A stretch of DNA of 64,000 nucleotides from Varroa destructor (GCF_002443255.2 NW_019211459.1:3533669-3597668); one strand, 5' to 3'. Positions 11,601-25,462 are shown, counted from the first letter of the stretch. Translations and numbers: made by a program. Notes: generated by a model not told the origin, from the letters alone.

Positions 11601-12330
11601 TCCCATAGTGAGAGACAAAACGTGAGCGGAAGGGGCGGTCGGGGTGGCCAGGTGGAGCCCACGTTGAATCAGAAGGTTCGAAGGACCGCGCTGTGTGCAT
11701 CGTCTCTCGTACAGAGTATGAGGATAGCGTATGTCGACTCGGTGTCGCGTACGATGCTGTCGCCAATAGCGCTGGCGTCTGACTCTTTGACTAACCGTCC
11801 TTGTGCCGCTGCCTTGTCTTTGCTGTCTGGCCTTTTCAACATTCAATGTCTAGCCCGCAGGCCTCGCCTGCATGTCTGCTGCTACTCAGCTGCAACGGCT
11901 TGCCCCCGCCTCTGGTTATGCTGTACCCTTTTACGCAGCGTTCGATAACAATATCGAGACCGAAATACTGAAAAGTGGGACCACGACCCGAGCCAGCTAG
12001 CAAATGACCGGAATGGTCGTAAGGGAGTCGTGAGGGCGGTGGCAATGGTGGCGGGTATAGCACAGCCACCCCAAGCAACTGACGGACTCACACTGTGGGA
12101 AAAAGACAACGTTGTAGAGAGCCCAGTACGATCGCTCACAGTGGCGCCTGCCTGCCTGCCTGCCTACCATCCAATGACCGAGCAATCTACGTAAATTCAA
12201 ATTGTTGATCCGGTCGAAACCTCCCTGAAGGTAATCGTATATATGTAAGGAGAACGCGAGAGAAAACGATGCTAGCGGCGTCGTGTAGTCGTGAGCCCTA
12301 CCCAGAATCTGACTCTAGACCTGAGATAGT
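11600..12330. other. GC-richer island, unassigned
   Basis: Locally GC-rich with CpGs and a short CCTG array (about 12148-12165). Overlapping open frames of 70-108 codons exist on both strands, which is typical of GC-rich noncoding DNA; none resembles a known family. It could be a promoter. Confidence 0.3.
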
Positions 12331-14467
12331 GCGTCACCTAGCCGACGTGTTTGCCTTAACATTTCGGTCATCGTTGCTTCACTCCTAAAATTGTGCGACC
12401 CCCATGACGGTGCAGTCGCAAGCTTGCTGCGTGTGTATCATACGTCAGCATTCAATCGTACGGTACAGGCAAGTGCTATGACAGCGTAAACTATATCGTT
12501 GCTACGTCTCTACAAAACGCCTTCTGTACCCAGGCTAAACTTGATTATACCCCATTATAGTCCCCTCCATTGCATGCCAGGGTGGGCGGGGCAGTAGAGG
12601 GCAAGTAGAGTGCATGACTGGGTCAACGAAAGCCCAAAGCCTCACTTGGACGTCATTCCCGTGACCCATGAAGCTCCGTGAAGTATGTACCAGGGCATAT
12701 TAGAAGTGCTAGAAGCACATCGAGCGATACCGATACCGCGACCATAATTTGCACCAGGATAACCTGTGTCGGCAACATTTAACGCCCCAACAAATTCGAA
12801 AGGCACCATCCGAAAAAAATCCAAAATTGTAATTAGCCTCCTTGTATTAGGTCGATGTTGATTTTGAGGTTTATTAAAAGTAATTTAGAAAACTACGTTA
12901 TACGAGTGATCAAGATTAATATTTGGTTCTTCGAGTGACGGCATAAAAATTGAAAAAGTTACTCAGCCGTCAACCAAGTTGCCCAAGTTCATAAGTGTCA
13001 ACAGTGTATTATCTATAATTCGAATCACGTACAAAATAATATATAAATAAAGACAAAGGAAATAAATGAACGAAAGTTTATCTCTGAAACAGCAGTCATT
13101 TGCTAATCTGATTGAACGAAAGCGAAGCCATATGAAGTACGGTCGGTAAGCTGTGTCGGAGGTGAAGTACGGGGGTAATAAAGTCAACAGCTATAAACAA
13201 GCTCTACGCCTCAATATAATGATAGATTGGTTTTATTGCATCGCTGCGCATGTAAGTCCCCTTACACGCATATGAATCATTACAAACAAGTGCACACAGA
13301 AATTAGACTTGTAAAAACCAAACTTTGATACAAGCATAATCCTATCTGAGAATTTGGATTGTTGAGGCTTCAGTTGAACGAAAAACCGTACGAGTTAGGT
13401 ATTCCGACGCAAAAAAGCTTCGATTATGACTGCTTCCAGTGAATTTTATTCTAATTCAACTTTAGCTCGACGTGAAAATTCGTCAGCCATAGATGATATG
13501 GCGTAGGCCTCAAACCCTTTGTGTCTAATTTTAAGCACAGGACACTTCACGCAATAGAACACAGTTAGAAATGGATGATCTTTCCAAGGAAGGATGCGGT
13601 CTGTACGTTAGAAATATACGGTTGTGGATAAAACGGTGTTGGGTATGACAATTATTATCAACGTATTGTTGCCCTTTAGCCTAGCCAATGGTAACTAATC
13701 GTATAAGAGCTATGCCTGTATCCTTAGGCATACCACTCTGCCAAACTTTCAGCGGCATATGGGTTTCTTTACTTCGCAAAGGCTACCGGCCGGAAAAGGC
13801 AAAGGATTTTCTGCCCTTGAAGGAATAACAGGGTGCAGCGGGGAACGCGGGCCAGCTAACGCAATTCCGGTGATATCATCATAAACGTCTCACAAAAGCC
13901 CACCGAACCGCCCACCTACAAACCCACTGATATCGAATGATCCCAGTGGCATCGATGCAAAAAAGGCTATGGAGAAAAATAGACGACAGAGGCGACCCAC
14001 ATAGCGATGCATTCGTAACCTTCAGAGGGTCCCAAAGGTTCTGCAGCCTCGAAGGATCGGCCCGCCTTGCATGAGCTGGTCCACAGGAACAGTATCGCTA
14101 GCTGGCTGTTTGCCCGAACGTATAACAAATACTATTTGATTTCTCCCATATCCTTAACTCCGTCAGTTCTGCTGCGCCGATGACGGAGCGTCAAGACGGC
14201 TGACGCGGCTCCGAAGTGACGGTAGCGCATCGTGCAGGACGACAGCGGCAATAGCATCGGAAGCGGTGTCGGCGGCAGTGACAGCTCCCATGAAACTGAA
14301 TAGAATGAATCGTGCGCCATCTGTAAAGAAATGTATCATAGCAAAGTGGAAAATCGTGTAAAAGCACAAGACGAGCGAGAGAAACCGGCAGAAAAGAGTG
14401 AACGGAAAGTGTAATAGAACATGAACGTATGATGCACGTGTGACAGTGAGTGAAGCAATGATCGTCT
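12331..14467. other. Noncoding stretch with no recognised gene
   Basis: A minus-strand frame at 12642-12824 and a GC-richer patch at about 13.8-14.3 kb were inspected, and no family was recognised. Confidence 0.4.
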
Positions 14468-14680
14468 GTGGTTGATTGGTCGATTATTTAATCGATTGAT
14501 TAGTTGATTAATTAATGATTGATTTACCAACTCATTGATAAAATCTTCATATTGAATGATTTATTACTATTGATTAGGCTGAGGTGTGGTTCGGTAGCCG
14601 ACAGAAATCAGTGGGCAAGATGATCTGCTTAGCTTCCAATGGCTAGTGATTGATCGATGAAGTAAGATGACATTTAGGGC
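14468..14680. repeat. Degenerate GATT/TGAT cluster
   Basis: TGATT/GATTGAT words recur at irregular spacing (densest at 14470-14525), giving a degraded tetranucleotide repeat. Confidence 0.6.
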
Positions 14681-14777
14681 TCATTGACTAAGTAGTACAT
14701 CAATCGTTGACGTTCGTGATGTTAGGTTGATGCAGAAATAAAAAAAATCCGGTAAAAACTATTCTTTTCAGCACTTA

Positions 14778-14798
14778 TGTGTGTGTGTGTGTGTGTGT
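14778..14798. repeat. (TG)n microsatellite
   Basis: About ten TG units. Confidence 0.9.
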
Positions 14799-17000
14799 TC
14801 AGTACATTATTATTTATTTTAACATAATGTTTGGTATACATAACGCTTTTTGTGGATGGGAGGAAAGCTTACGGACTGCGTGTAAGGATCGTGCCATAAC
14901 ATGAAGGTGATGGGCTACAGTTGGTTCTAACTCGTAACATTTAATTAATTATTTTGCTTCTTTTATCGTCGGTGATATGTTTGTAGTTTTTCCAGTTTTT
15001 TTTTTTTAATTGGGCATAAAGACACCTGCACATAATCGCATTGCGACACACTATGAACAATGACAGAGCGATGGGAGCAAAACGGATCGTGGTAAGATGA
15101 TGATAATGATCACTATCTATTATTGTCGATGCCTATAACTTGATTTAGTAAGATAATTTGCGGCTGATCCTAAGGTGGAAAAGGGACGCCGAAAAATCTT
15201 CCGCATAGGATATAGATTAAATTATGTAATTATAAATGTGGTAACTTCTGTTGGTTAATAATAACGATATGCACATTGACTAGCATCACACAAATACACA
15301 CGAGAAGACACAGGTATACAGATACGTCTACGCCCACACAAACACATGCTCCCAACTCGATACCAATCAACGCAAGGGGGCAGTAATGACGAACGCCACG
15401 ATGGAGTAGTGCTCAGAAAAATTATAATAATAATATCCATAACAATGATCACAACAATTATAGACCGTTAGGTACATTCAAAATAACGACAGAGTATGTA
15501 AATGAATGGATGAATTCAGAAGAAGGCTTGCCGCCGTACGCCACCCAAACCAGTAAAGTCTCAAAAGGTGACAGGTGAACGCACAACATGAGAATTATGT
15601 GACAAGATCCACAATAACTAAAAATCAAGCGATAAACGCAGGCGTAAAATTGCTGAACGTAAATGTCTACCTTCACCATAGGTATTCATTTTCACAGTTG
15701 AGGGCGAGATTAAATCCAACGCTCGTTTGTCAAGAGTGCCATAAAATCGTTGGTTTATACGTGCTATACACAACGCGCGTTCTTACCCAGTACGCGCCAC
15801 CAGCTCCAGCTGGAAGCAGCGTTCGCTTAAGCGAGCTCAAAAAGGTCATCTAAGCACGTTACCGGCCTATAAATCGAAAACCTGCATACCTAATAGCCTG
15901 CTTGGCTATACGCGTTACAAGTGTGCAAAAACCGCCACCTATACAAACCCTTTACGAATGAGGAGTATGAGCGTGTCGTGTAAATATATCAGTAGAGAGG
16001 CGGATAGATAGACAGACACATTTACGGGCGAGCATAAACATACATTAAAGCATATAAACCATATACGGTAACCATTAACATTCGGTATAACTAAGGCATA
16101 TATAAATGCACCTTTGTATACAGAGGAGGGATGACACTGCACGACTCACTCCGGACATGATTTCGTCAGGATCTCATTTGAGCTGCTTGTTCCCGTTCCG
16201 ATAAGAATCAGTGACTCAGGCCTGTGATCCTCTGGCCGCGCCGATCATGTGTTCCCACTCTTCCATACACTGTGTATAAGGACACATCTCCAACATGAGC
16301 ATCCCTGTAAATCGTCAGATCATATATACACACACACTCAAATATATATATATATGTATATATAGTCATTATGGAGCTAAACTGTACGTACGGAAAAACG
16401 CGCCGCGTAGAGGATAATGTCAGCGACTTGGAAAATGAAGGGGAGCAATCGTATTCCAGTGACAGCGGGCCTATCGTTTTCGATTCATTGCTAATGATAA
16501 GCAGTTATTTAACTGGATACGAGTTAAAAATAATTTTTTCTTTGGCGATCGGTGCAATTCTCCGAATGTTTTAGTCGAATATTAAGGCATGCCATGCACC
16601 AAGGCTTACAGGCACATAGACTTTTGTGCGGATGGTGCTGACGATCATGACTAATTGAAAACTCGTGGAACCCAGCACTCGTGCTGCAGATTCTGTCTGG
16701 AAACACTAGTGATGATACACATCAGGCATCTTAGGCGTTCAGTTCAGGTCTCTGAAATCTACCACGTTGTTATGGCAGTGATTGAATTTTCCAGATAGGC
16801 ATCAACAATACGGCAAATGTTAGCACTCAACTATCTATTTCCTATTATTCCAAGTAGAAGGAAAAGTGAAGGACCCTTTACGATATATTGATACATAGTC
16901 ATTGGCGATCCGTCGAATAAGAGTCACCACAACGGGGCGACTTTATAGCCCCGTCAAAATAATGGAAAAGCTACACATTGGAAAAATCTCTCTCTCTCTA

Positions 17001-17004
<4 letters not shown>
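14799..17004. other. Noncoding stretch with no recognised gene
   Basis: AT-rich. An ATG-initiated 67-codon frame at 16371-16574 begins with an acidic segment (VEDNVSDLENEGEQ) after a TA run. It has no recognised family and may be chance. Confidence 0.4.
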
Positions 17005-17062
<58 letters not shown>

Positions 17063-17361
17063 TGTGCAAGTAGAGCTCTATACATACGATACAATTGCGA
17101 CAAGATTGGAGAAACGTAAGAGATACATGCAGGAGGCATTTGACAAAGGTGAAGAAGCTTCTGAGAGACAAAGAAGCTCTTGTAGAAAAGCTAAATAGAT
17201 AAAATGATTAACTGGAATAAATGGGCTGGCTAACAAGGCAAAGCCAAACAAGTGTAGTTATTATAGTCACCTATGTACCTATATGAGCATATATATATAT
17301 ATATAATATAAATATTACACAGAACGGAATATATATAGAGCAAATATAGGAAATATTGAAT

Positions 17362-17398
<37 letters not shown>

Positions 17399-17510
17399 CA
17401 AACTTACATATATGAACATATAGAGATGTCAAATCCAAATAAACACATCTTGGGGTCTAAGTAAAGTATGGTGATGAGATGAACTATATATATATATATA
17501 TATATATATA
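17005..17510. repeat. Cluster of four (TA)n arrays
   Basis: TA arrays at 17005-17060, about 17287-17304, 17365-17392 and 17484-17510 lie within 0.5 kb. Confidence 0.9.
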
Positions 17511-18283
17511 AATTAATCTAAATAAGGTCGCTATAGCTTCCATAGGGAAGGTATGATGAGAAGCCTAAGGCATAAGGTTCATAAAGTCGAGAACATCTGT
17601 GTCTATATAATGGTGTGAGCTTTCGCTTGATGACGACGTGACTGGGCACCGATTTCGGCTCCAATAGCTCATAACGGCAGCGGCAGAGTGCGAGTGCGTT
17701 CGACACGTAAATATAATCGTCTAGTATAATAATTATGATAATAAAAAGCTGGGCTACGAATAGCCTTGAGGGTCGTAATCTTTCTAAACTACTGTTGCAC
17801 CTCAACCCACCTAACGCGGTGCATCACTTAAGGCAACAGTGCCCGAAGGCCAATCTTATCAGGACCATGAATGAGGCTGTTACAAACTGTTACAGCTGAA
17901 AATAAGCGTAAAGGCGACGTGAGGCGAACACGGAATTACCATTATATGTAAAAGAGAAACAACAAACACTGAGAATAGCTTTCTTCAATGTGTAAGAAAA
18001 GTATTGCATCTGGCTGCGCAGTCCGAGTCACGATATGAAACGGACGGCTTCAAACGAAATGTGTTATATGAACGATGTGAGAAAATGGCCTTCGATCACG
18101 CCGATCTGTCGCAGGAACAACTATTATATGATAATAGGACATGCCGCTGCCTGTCAGTACACAGATGGTGACGGCGCGTTGGAAAAGTTAATAAACAGGT
18201 GCCATCGGAATGAATATATAATGTGAAATGTGTGTAACAACACAGGACAAATATGAAAACGTGTGAAATAACAACAATGATTA
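17511..18283. other. Noncoding stretch with no recognised gene
   Basis: Only short unassigned open frames are visible. Confidence 0.4.
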
Positions 18284-18313
18284 TTAATATAATAATAATA
18301 ATAATAATAAAAA
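18284..18313. repeat. (AAT)n microsatellite
   Basis: AAT units preceding a short A run. Confidence 0.8.
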
Positions 18314-18615
18314 AGCAACAAAACGACAGTCTTCATCAATTCGTTTCACTTAGAAGAAGATCATAGATGATAACGAGTAATTAGTATGTGCTAATTCTAA
18401 ATCATGAATAGCATTACCATAAAAAGTAATAATGGCAAGTGGAATGGAGCTCTTGTATATCGTCGATGAGACAAAAACATACTAAATATCTGGGGAATGG
18501 AAATATAAACAACGCAGATGTAAGGCGATGTGCAAAAACACCGATAATAAAATAATAGTAATAGTAACACTATTGATAAAAAGACAACAGTATAATAAAT
18601 AATAGAACGAACATA

Positions 18616-18620
18616 CACAA

Positions 18621-18652
<32 letters not shown>

Positions 18653-18679
18653 CCACACACACACACACACACACACACA
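18616..18679. repeat. (CA)n microsatellite
   Basis: CA array with a few CG/CC interruptions in the middle. Minus-strand open frames rich in Cys-Val here are translations of this repeat. Confidence 0.9.
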
Positions 18680-18920
18680 ACAACCGTGTGAAGTTGAAAT
18701 GTACAAATAGGTCATAAATAAAAATATTTCGCATAAAATTAATCTGAATCTGTTTTCATTCTGGAACGGTAAATAATCCTACCTAGAGTAGAGGTACAAA
18801 TAAATACAGAAATATATAAAGAGCAATAAATCTAGCGCAGTAGACGCTGAAAATGTTTAGTGTATGTAATGAGAAGATTCCAAAATTGAGCAAAAATATT
18901 TGTTGTCCTTAAGCGCTACA

Positions 18921-18952
<32 letters not shown>

Positions 18953-20336
18953 GTACTCGACTAACTTCCGTAGCCGCGTCCAGTTCACACACAGACAACC
19001 GCATTTGTGTATATCTTTCTGGACGTCACCTGGTTAGGAAAAACATTCGACACCTCGGCCTGTTGTTCCAAGGCGTCGATTGACCTATATCCTCTCGCGC
19101 TAAACGTTGGCTATCTAAAAGCAGCTAAAATCCTGCGAAGAAAGTTCGTTTTCACATAGCGCATCATCAGCAAAGCAAATGGACAGATTTCAACTTGAAA
19201 TATTGTCAAGTTTAGGAGCGGACCAAAGTGTGGTTGGAGAGTGTTATTAGCCCAGACTACTATCCTTGCATTTGTTTAACTTAAGAAGAAAAACTCCTCT
19301 AAATTTTACTGAAAAAAAAAGCTAGAATAAACATTAAAAAACATGTTATTAAAAAAGAAGAAAAGGATATAAATTTACGAATTTTGAATGGGAGCCTATG
19401 TATTTCAGGTAATCAGGTAAACGAGTATTGCACAGACTGACGAGCTACATCCATTATAGCCCCCTTGAAGCCAATCAGCACACACGTTTGCTATTTTTAT
19501 TATTATATAAAGCATAAGGCAGAAACTCTGTTTGCTCTTATCTGTTAAACTGTGTAGCTAGAAAACGGTTTCATTTTTATCAACTGACAGATATGGGAGA
19601 TGATCTATTCAAGTCTCGTTGTCACGTTAAATAAGTTCGACGTTGCTAAAAATAACTTCTTTAGACTCTGGATTACTTCACCGTTTTTTGCGAAGCTTGA
19701 TGTATCGCGCATTGACCACTGCATTTTTACAAAAAAAAAAAAATTAAAGTTTGTTATTTTGTCAACGACGCTGCTACATAAGCATGTTCGTACTTGATAA
19801 TTTATAGGCAGGCCGATTTTTACAACTTTATAAAATTATTTTCTTTCTAAAAAAAATTTCTTATTACGCTGTATCAGTTCTCGACCACGAATTAGTAACT
19901 ACGTAATCAATCGATAGAAAGGCCAATATTTGTGAGGTAGTTTAATAATAGGTCTGTTCAGTATAATTACCTATGCCTCGAAGAAATATAAACATTTTCG
20001 AGTAAACAAAATTTATAAGAACATACCTTTAGAGCTGCATAGTGATTTATGCGTGACAGTTTCCCATGAAAACCCACGAATAACCTAGGATCTAATTCTA
20101 ATAACTCTCAATATATACAAGTTTCTGAGCACTCGAACTTTAACGTATCCCTTTTTTGTTATTTTACATGCTGTTGTAATAACAACAATAATCACGATGT
20201 GACAAAGTGTCCATGTATGTTTCCAATATCTAAATGCGCTTATCTCTGTATATACAACACCTAAATTAGGACTTTTTCATCTTTAGTTTCTAAGATTATA
20301 TCTAAATAAAAATAGATAAAAAAAATTATTTTACTT
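18680..20336. other. Noncoding AT-rich stretch
   Basis: No coding similarity seen. Contains a TA run followed by a T run at 18921-18951. Confidence 0.4.
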
Positions 20337-21351
20337 TTAGAAGTGTGATGTTTGGCAAACATGGTTATTCAATACAGTTACCATTGACCGTAACTGCGGC
20401 TTTGATTCAGCTTCTAAATCGCTCACAAGCTTGCTTTCAATGTTTTTATACAATTCCGCGAACGCCGTCCAGGGTGATCTCGCCTGCTCCACGTCGCCAT
20501 GTAATGACTCAGTGGACTCTCTCTCAATAAACTTCCATTGGAAGTATCCCAACGGGTTCGAATCTAGGCCACATGTGCCTATCCCAAGTCATGCATGTGC
20601 TGTCAAATAGCCAACTCTGTTCCAATCGGCTTATACGAGCCGGCGCACCATCTTATTGGAAGACGTATATTGCACAACAGTTTGTAAAACATGTAGATGG
20701 ACCTCTTTGGTGATGCCGTCCTTTTTTTAAAAGAAGTATGGTGGCTTGATGGTTCCTTCGCTAGGCACCACGTTCAGGACATAAACTTTGGGCCAACATT
20801 TGTTTGCAATAAATATATTTTCTGGATTCTGAGAAAATCGGTGATCATTTCTGCGGTTCATCTTTACATCGAGGATAAAGAAGTTGTGGAACTTAAGCGA
20901 ATCGAAAACAATGTGCTGCTTCATTCTTGCGAGAACTTAGTAGCGAAACAGCGCCGGTTAAGTTTCTTGGGTTTGCTTTCACAGACAATCTTTCTGACTT
21001 CTATCACAGATGGTACCTGAGGCCTTGGTGAGTAATTTTCCGTAATACTGACTCGTACCAAATTTCTTCATTGAAGTTCTAATCAGAAGATTATTAGAAA
21101 TGCATTTTTGACGGTAGTGATGAACTTCAGAGTTCGTGGTGCTTTTCGCTGCCGTTGATTTTCCTCTGTGCTGTGCTGGAACCTGCTTCTGCTTGTTCTA
21201 CGGCCACCTACTGATTCACGACGTGGTGCACTGCCAATTTGGGGGGATTCAAGAAACTTATAATCTTGGTGGGGGCTTGTCTGGCACGTAAAGATTGAAT
21301 AATAGCTGGTCTTTGCTTAAATTTTGAAAACAACACACTGTTGTTTGCCAT
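20337..21351 (-). pseudogene. Mariner-family transposase relic, copy 1
   Basis: Read on the minus strand, this is a broken Tc1/mariner-superfamily DDE transposase. Near the ATG (21351) the N-terminal helix-turn-helix reads MANNSVLFSKFKQRPAIIQS, then LRARQAPTKIISFLN. The catalytic region has VFDSLKF, then a near-consensus NRRNDHRFSQNPENIF and VVPSEGTIKPPYFF. The C-terminus has SNPLGYFQWKFIERES in another frame. The family's SerAspGlu box has become FDS, and the third catalytic Asp in the NPLDY position is Gly. Several stops and at least two frameshifts are present, so it cannot make transposase. Length (about 1 kb) matches a near-complete coding region. Terminal inverted repeats were not located. 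A second partial copy lies at 57090-57640 in the same orientation. Confidence 0.8.
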
Positions 21352-22933
21352 GATGAATATGTTATTTTTTTCGTCCAGTGCATGGATGAGTGCACGCCTG
21401 TTAGGACAAACAGCTTACAAGTTTCTGAGTTACAAGGAATTTCTGTGCTATATATGTAGCATGTTTAAATCAGTTATTAACGTAACACACATATATATAT
21501 ATTTTGTAAGGTTAAAACAAATCTATTTCTGGATGATGGTATCCGTGTTATGCTGAATATGTGCCGTTCGGTAATTATAGGAAGTTTATTATTTAATCAT
21601 ACTGAGTGGGTTATAATTTATGGCCCAATCCGATTAAACCTGCTGATTTTCTATAAAATAACATACGTAACGAATTTATTTATTACTAAATAGAATATCT
21701 TGCGAGTTGATCGTTATGTGCTTTTAGGTATAGCCAAAAGAACATTTACCGAACGTATAAATAACAGGCTTTTTACAAGTGTTCGAATAAGCTCCGACGC
21801 AGCTCAGCAGGGGTGACTGATGGGTTGAATTGGACCCATCAGAGCTTCGAATCTCTAACTGATTATGATTCATTCAGCTCATATAAGTTAAATAGTTATA
21901 TATACAATAACTATCAAAATGTCCATAAAGTACATTGCAGTTGTAAATTATATGAAATTTTAACGGGCGCATATCCGAACGCCTATAAAGAAAGATGGCA
22001 CTTTCGCAAGTTTAACTAGGCTAGGCAATTTCTTTTTTTGTGTGTGTGTGTAATGCTGCAGCATTCGCTAACGCTTGGGTAGCTTTTGTTTTTTGTACAT
22101 AATTAGTATGTAACAAGTAAATAGGGTTATATAATAGTATAGTAGTGTCATAAATAAAATAAGCGAAATAGGGTTCCACAAGCAAACACGAAACTGAAGC
22201 GTGATCGTCTTTTTCTTTTCACGAAAAGGATAAAAAAAAGTCTATGTGGGTCGCTCCTCTTCTCTACATGTAATTTGTGCGCTGTTTGATAACCTTTTAT
22301 AGCGTGAAAAATGAAAATTCCGACAATATAGTAGCCAATTTTCCTATTATGAGTTGCACGATTTTTCACACTAATAAATGTTTTTTTTTTTAATTATACT
22401 TGAGGCTAACTGTGTAAGTTAGGAGAATTATCTCCTAGTCATACGCATATCGCACACTTACTTCAGCATGTCCCAAACTGAAGAACATTATTATTCCTTT
22501 TAATTAGGCCGAGATCAAAATATTCCTATCTACGATCCTATCTGTGATTTCTGCTCGTAGTAAGAAATGGACACATTTTAAATACTGTAATCATATGTAC
22601 GTTGTTCAAGTTCAATTATGCAAGGCGGCTTGCTCACGTAAGAAGTTACAAGATTACTCAAAGTAAGTTCGAGGCAGAAACTGCAACGAATCATTTGGTG
22701 AACTCGGTTTGGCCATAGTTAAACTGCCAATAACTTACGCACGAAACTATAGAGTCACCTCTTAGCAAGGATCTCCAGCCAAGAGAAACCTTTTTCGGCT
22801 GTGTATAGCAATTAAATCAAATATACCAAAGTTTTTATATTTTTGTTCGATGATCCTCCGAAGCCGTTTATTCGAAATAGATATTTGGGTAACATCTTTT
22901 GCTTACGAACTTGTATAACTATATGTTTGTAAC

Positions 22934-22934
<1 letters not shown>
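21352..22934. other. Noncoding AT-rich stretch
   Basis: No gene recognised. An open frame at 21813-22019 lacks an ATG and a family. Confidence 0.4.
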
Positions 22935-22970
<36 letters not shown>

Positions 22971-23056
22971 TATATTTATATATATCAGAAGACTAGCAAT
23001 ACATATATATACAGGTCCACATATATACACACACACATACATATATATATATACGT
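22935..23056. repeat. Compound TA/CA-rich repeat
   Basis: TA arrays interleaved with CATA/CACA words. Flanking open frames rich in Tyr-Ile are artefacts of it. Confidence 0.85.
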
Positions 23057-23157
23057 ACCGTGGTGATATATACATACATACACGAGGAGGCGGTCCTCTC
23101 GATTTGGATGGTGGCGCCACCTCGTGCGGCCACACGGAATGTCTCCTGGGAAGGTAG

Positions 23158-23403
23158 AGAAAGATTCGCCTTTCTGTGAAACCGCTTTCTAACAGTACGG
23201 ACGGACTGAGCTGTCGTCTTAATGGCAGCGAAATTGTGCCGAAGTTCGCTCGTGTCGAAACCGGCAGTTTTCAACACCGGCGGCAACAGATGTAACAGGA
23301 ACTTTGGAAGGATGCTGGTTGTCTGATTAATCAGAAGACTCGCGAGATCCACGCTAGAATCGAAAAGTTCTTGAACGAGGAAAAGGTCGCCCAGGCAGTT
23401 TGA
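23158..23403 (+). pseudogene. Coding-like GC-richer island with one internal stop
   Basis: A plus-strand frame of 81 codons from 23158 to TGA at 23401-23403 is interrupted only by TAA at 23293. The second part reads QELWKDAGCLINQKTREIHA, then RIEKFLNEEKVAQAV, an amphipathic-helix-like C-terminus. Base composition differs clearly from the AT-rich surroundings. The opposite strand also has a long open frame (22993-23352, partly repeat), so the direction is not certain. It could be a processed-pseudogene 3' part or a degenerate exon; no family is recognised. Confidence 0.3.
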
Positions 23404-25462
23404 TCTCTACTGGCTTTTTTCATGTTTGTTTCTCTAAAAACGTACGCTTTCGAGCAATACGAACGCATAAAGATCTAAGTGATATGTGCATTCAGTGTTT
23501 TTTGCCCATCTTTGTAAAATCATGATTTTGAAAAAATATTGGAAATTCTCTAGTGAAAGTTCTTAGGCGAGTAAATTTCGTGCGTTAAACATGTTTTGCT
23601 TCGAGATGGCTATATGTTGTTAAATATTGAATACTGTTCTGCTTCTTCTGTTCTTTGTTTTTCGAGACACCCTGGCTCTGACAATGTGCCAAAGGCCGTA
23701 CTGGGTTCGATGGGAGTATCGTGGAACTCTTCGGGGTTATGTTGTGTGTAACGTTCTGTCATATCGTTCTGTTCTTAGCAAAGTTTTCCATGAATGCAGT
23801 GTCCTGGCTTACTGGAAAAGCGCTCAGACCGATCATGACTTGAGCATTTTCGATTTAAGATATTCCTTTGTCCTTTGATGACATTGCGGAAAGCGCAGGA
23901 CAAACCCGTACCTCTTTCTGGCGTTTATGCAGGCAATTGAATTAGACCCGAACTGACCGTATGCATTGCGTCCTTAACGTACGTGTCACAGCGGTCAACC
24001 TTTTCCTGGACAGCTGTTATAGTCGAGCGTTATATACATAGAGCAGAGTTATATCCTGTGTTTGACTATACACTCCTAGTGCAGTAATCATTTGCATTCA
24101 TGTTTACGATTATAGTATATTAAACGTACTCGAATCCTAAGCTATCTAACCAGCCTGAAAAAATATAGGGTTCTATACGCCTGACTTGACGCGTATGTTA
24201 TCGTTCGCTAAGTAAACACCGTCATCGTCATTATCTAATCGTCTTAATATAATAACACTAAAAACAAAAACACCTTAGGCAATTAGGTCAGGTTCGAAGT
24301 TAACTAGGCTAGTGACAGGTATTACGGGTGCTAAGCGTAAGTTCAGAGGAAAAGGAGAGTTTTACTTAGATGTGAGATGCGACGCGTGATATTTTGTAGA
24401 ACCGAGCGCCAGCGCAATTAATATATTACTAATGCTCACATAAAGTTCCAGTTAAAATTCAGAGTCAATGTTCGCTATGGCAATTACGCACTTTTGGATT
24501 AATTTTTATTTTATTACTACACACGAAAGTTTGATGTCCAGAGGCCAATGATTGCACCAGGATAACTGTTATACAAATTGCTTAAGTTAAGAGAATTTCA
24601 CTTGAAGAAAACACACAGTATAGAAAGGTTAAGATGTCTCATCAATACCGCAATAGATTGTCGATATTTGTACACCGAGCTAAAAAGTTCCCACGGTACT
24701 TTTGAGATCCTCGAAGTAACGCTCAGTTTCAACACTTGAAGTTTATACTAATGTACAAGTTAGTTGAATATATTTCCTCTGTGATCTCGCATTCACTATT
24801 AGTGGTATTAGAAAAAAAATGCAGCTTTTGTGGATCCAACTTTCTAGGCTGGTACTTTCTTTTGATGCTATTACATAAGTAGTTAATAAAGTTTTACACA
24901 TTAAACTGTTCTGAAGGACTAACAGTCAGCTACCATATACTAAACGATGCGCAACGTTTACGGCGCTATCTGCGGTGATTCGTTGCCGAAAACTACTGCA
25001 AAAAGTTGTTGTTGTTGTCACTTTGGACCGAAATGTTCCCCTCCTGCTACAACGTGCTATACCGCGCACCCTAGCCGAACCTATGAGCGAAAGTTCATCT
25101 ATACTAGAGATTTTTACCATCGTCAAAAGGGGTTCCACCTTCTTCGAACTACCACTTTCACGCTAATCAAAATCAGGCACGAAGCTGTACGTAAAGCAAC
25201 GTAACGCTGAACGGCTATACGTGCATCGTACAGAACTCTTTCGGTTCTCGAAGAAGGAAGATTACTTTGCTTGATCAGGCTGGAATTATACTCTTCCTAT
25301 GTGTGGTGATGCCAGCGCCCTTTTAAACTTAACTAATATTATAGCAAGAATACTATAGGCATCATCAGAAAATGAAAGAAACTGACCAGTCGTGGAGGAT
25401 AATACATAGGCAATGCTAACGGGACAAGCTGGCAACTCTGTTCGTATCGTTATCGACCTAGC

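Noticed and set aside
16902..17198. Open frames rich in Tyr-Ile on both strands
   Set aside because: Translation of a long TA array.
18397..18715. Cys-Val-rich minus-strand frames
   Set aside because: Translation of the CA microsatellite.
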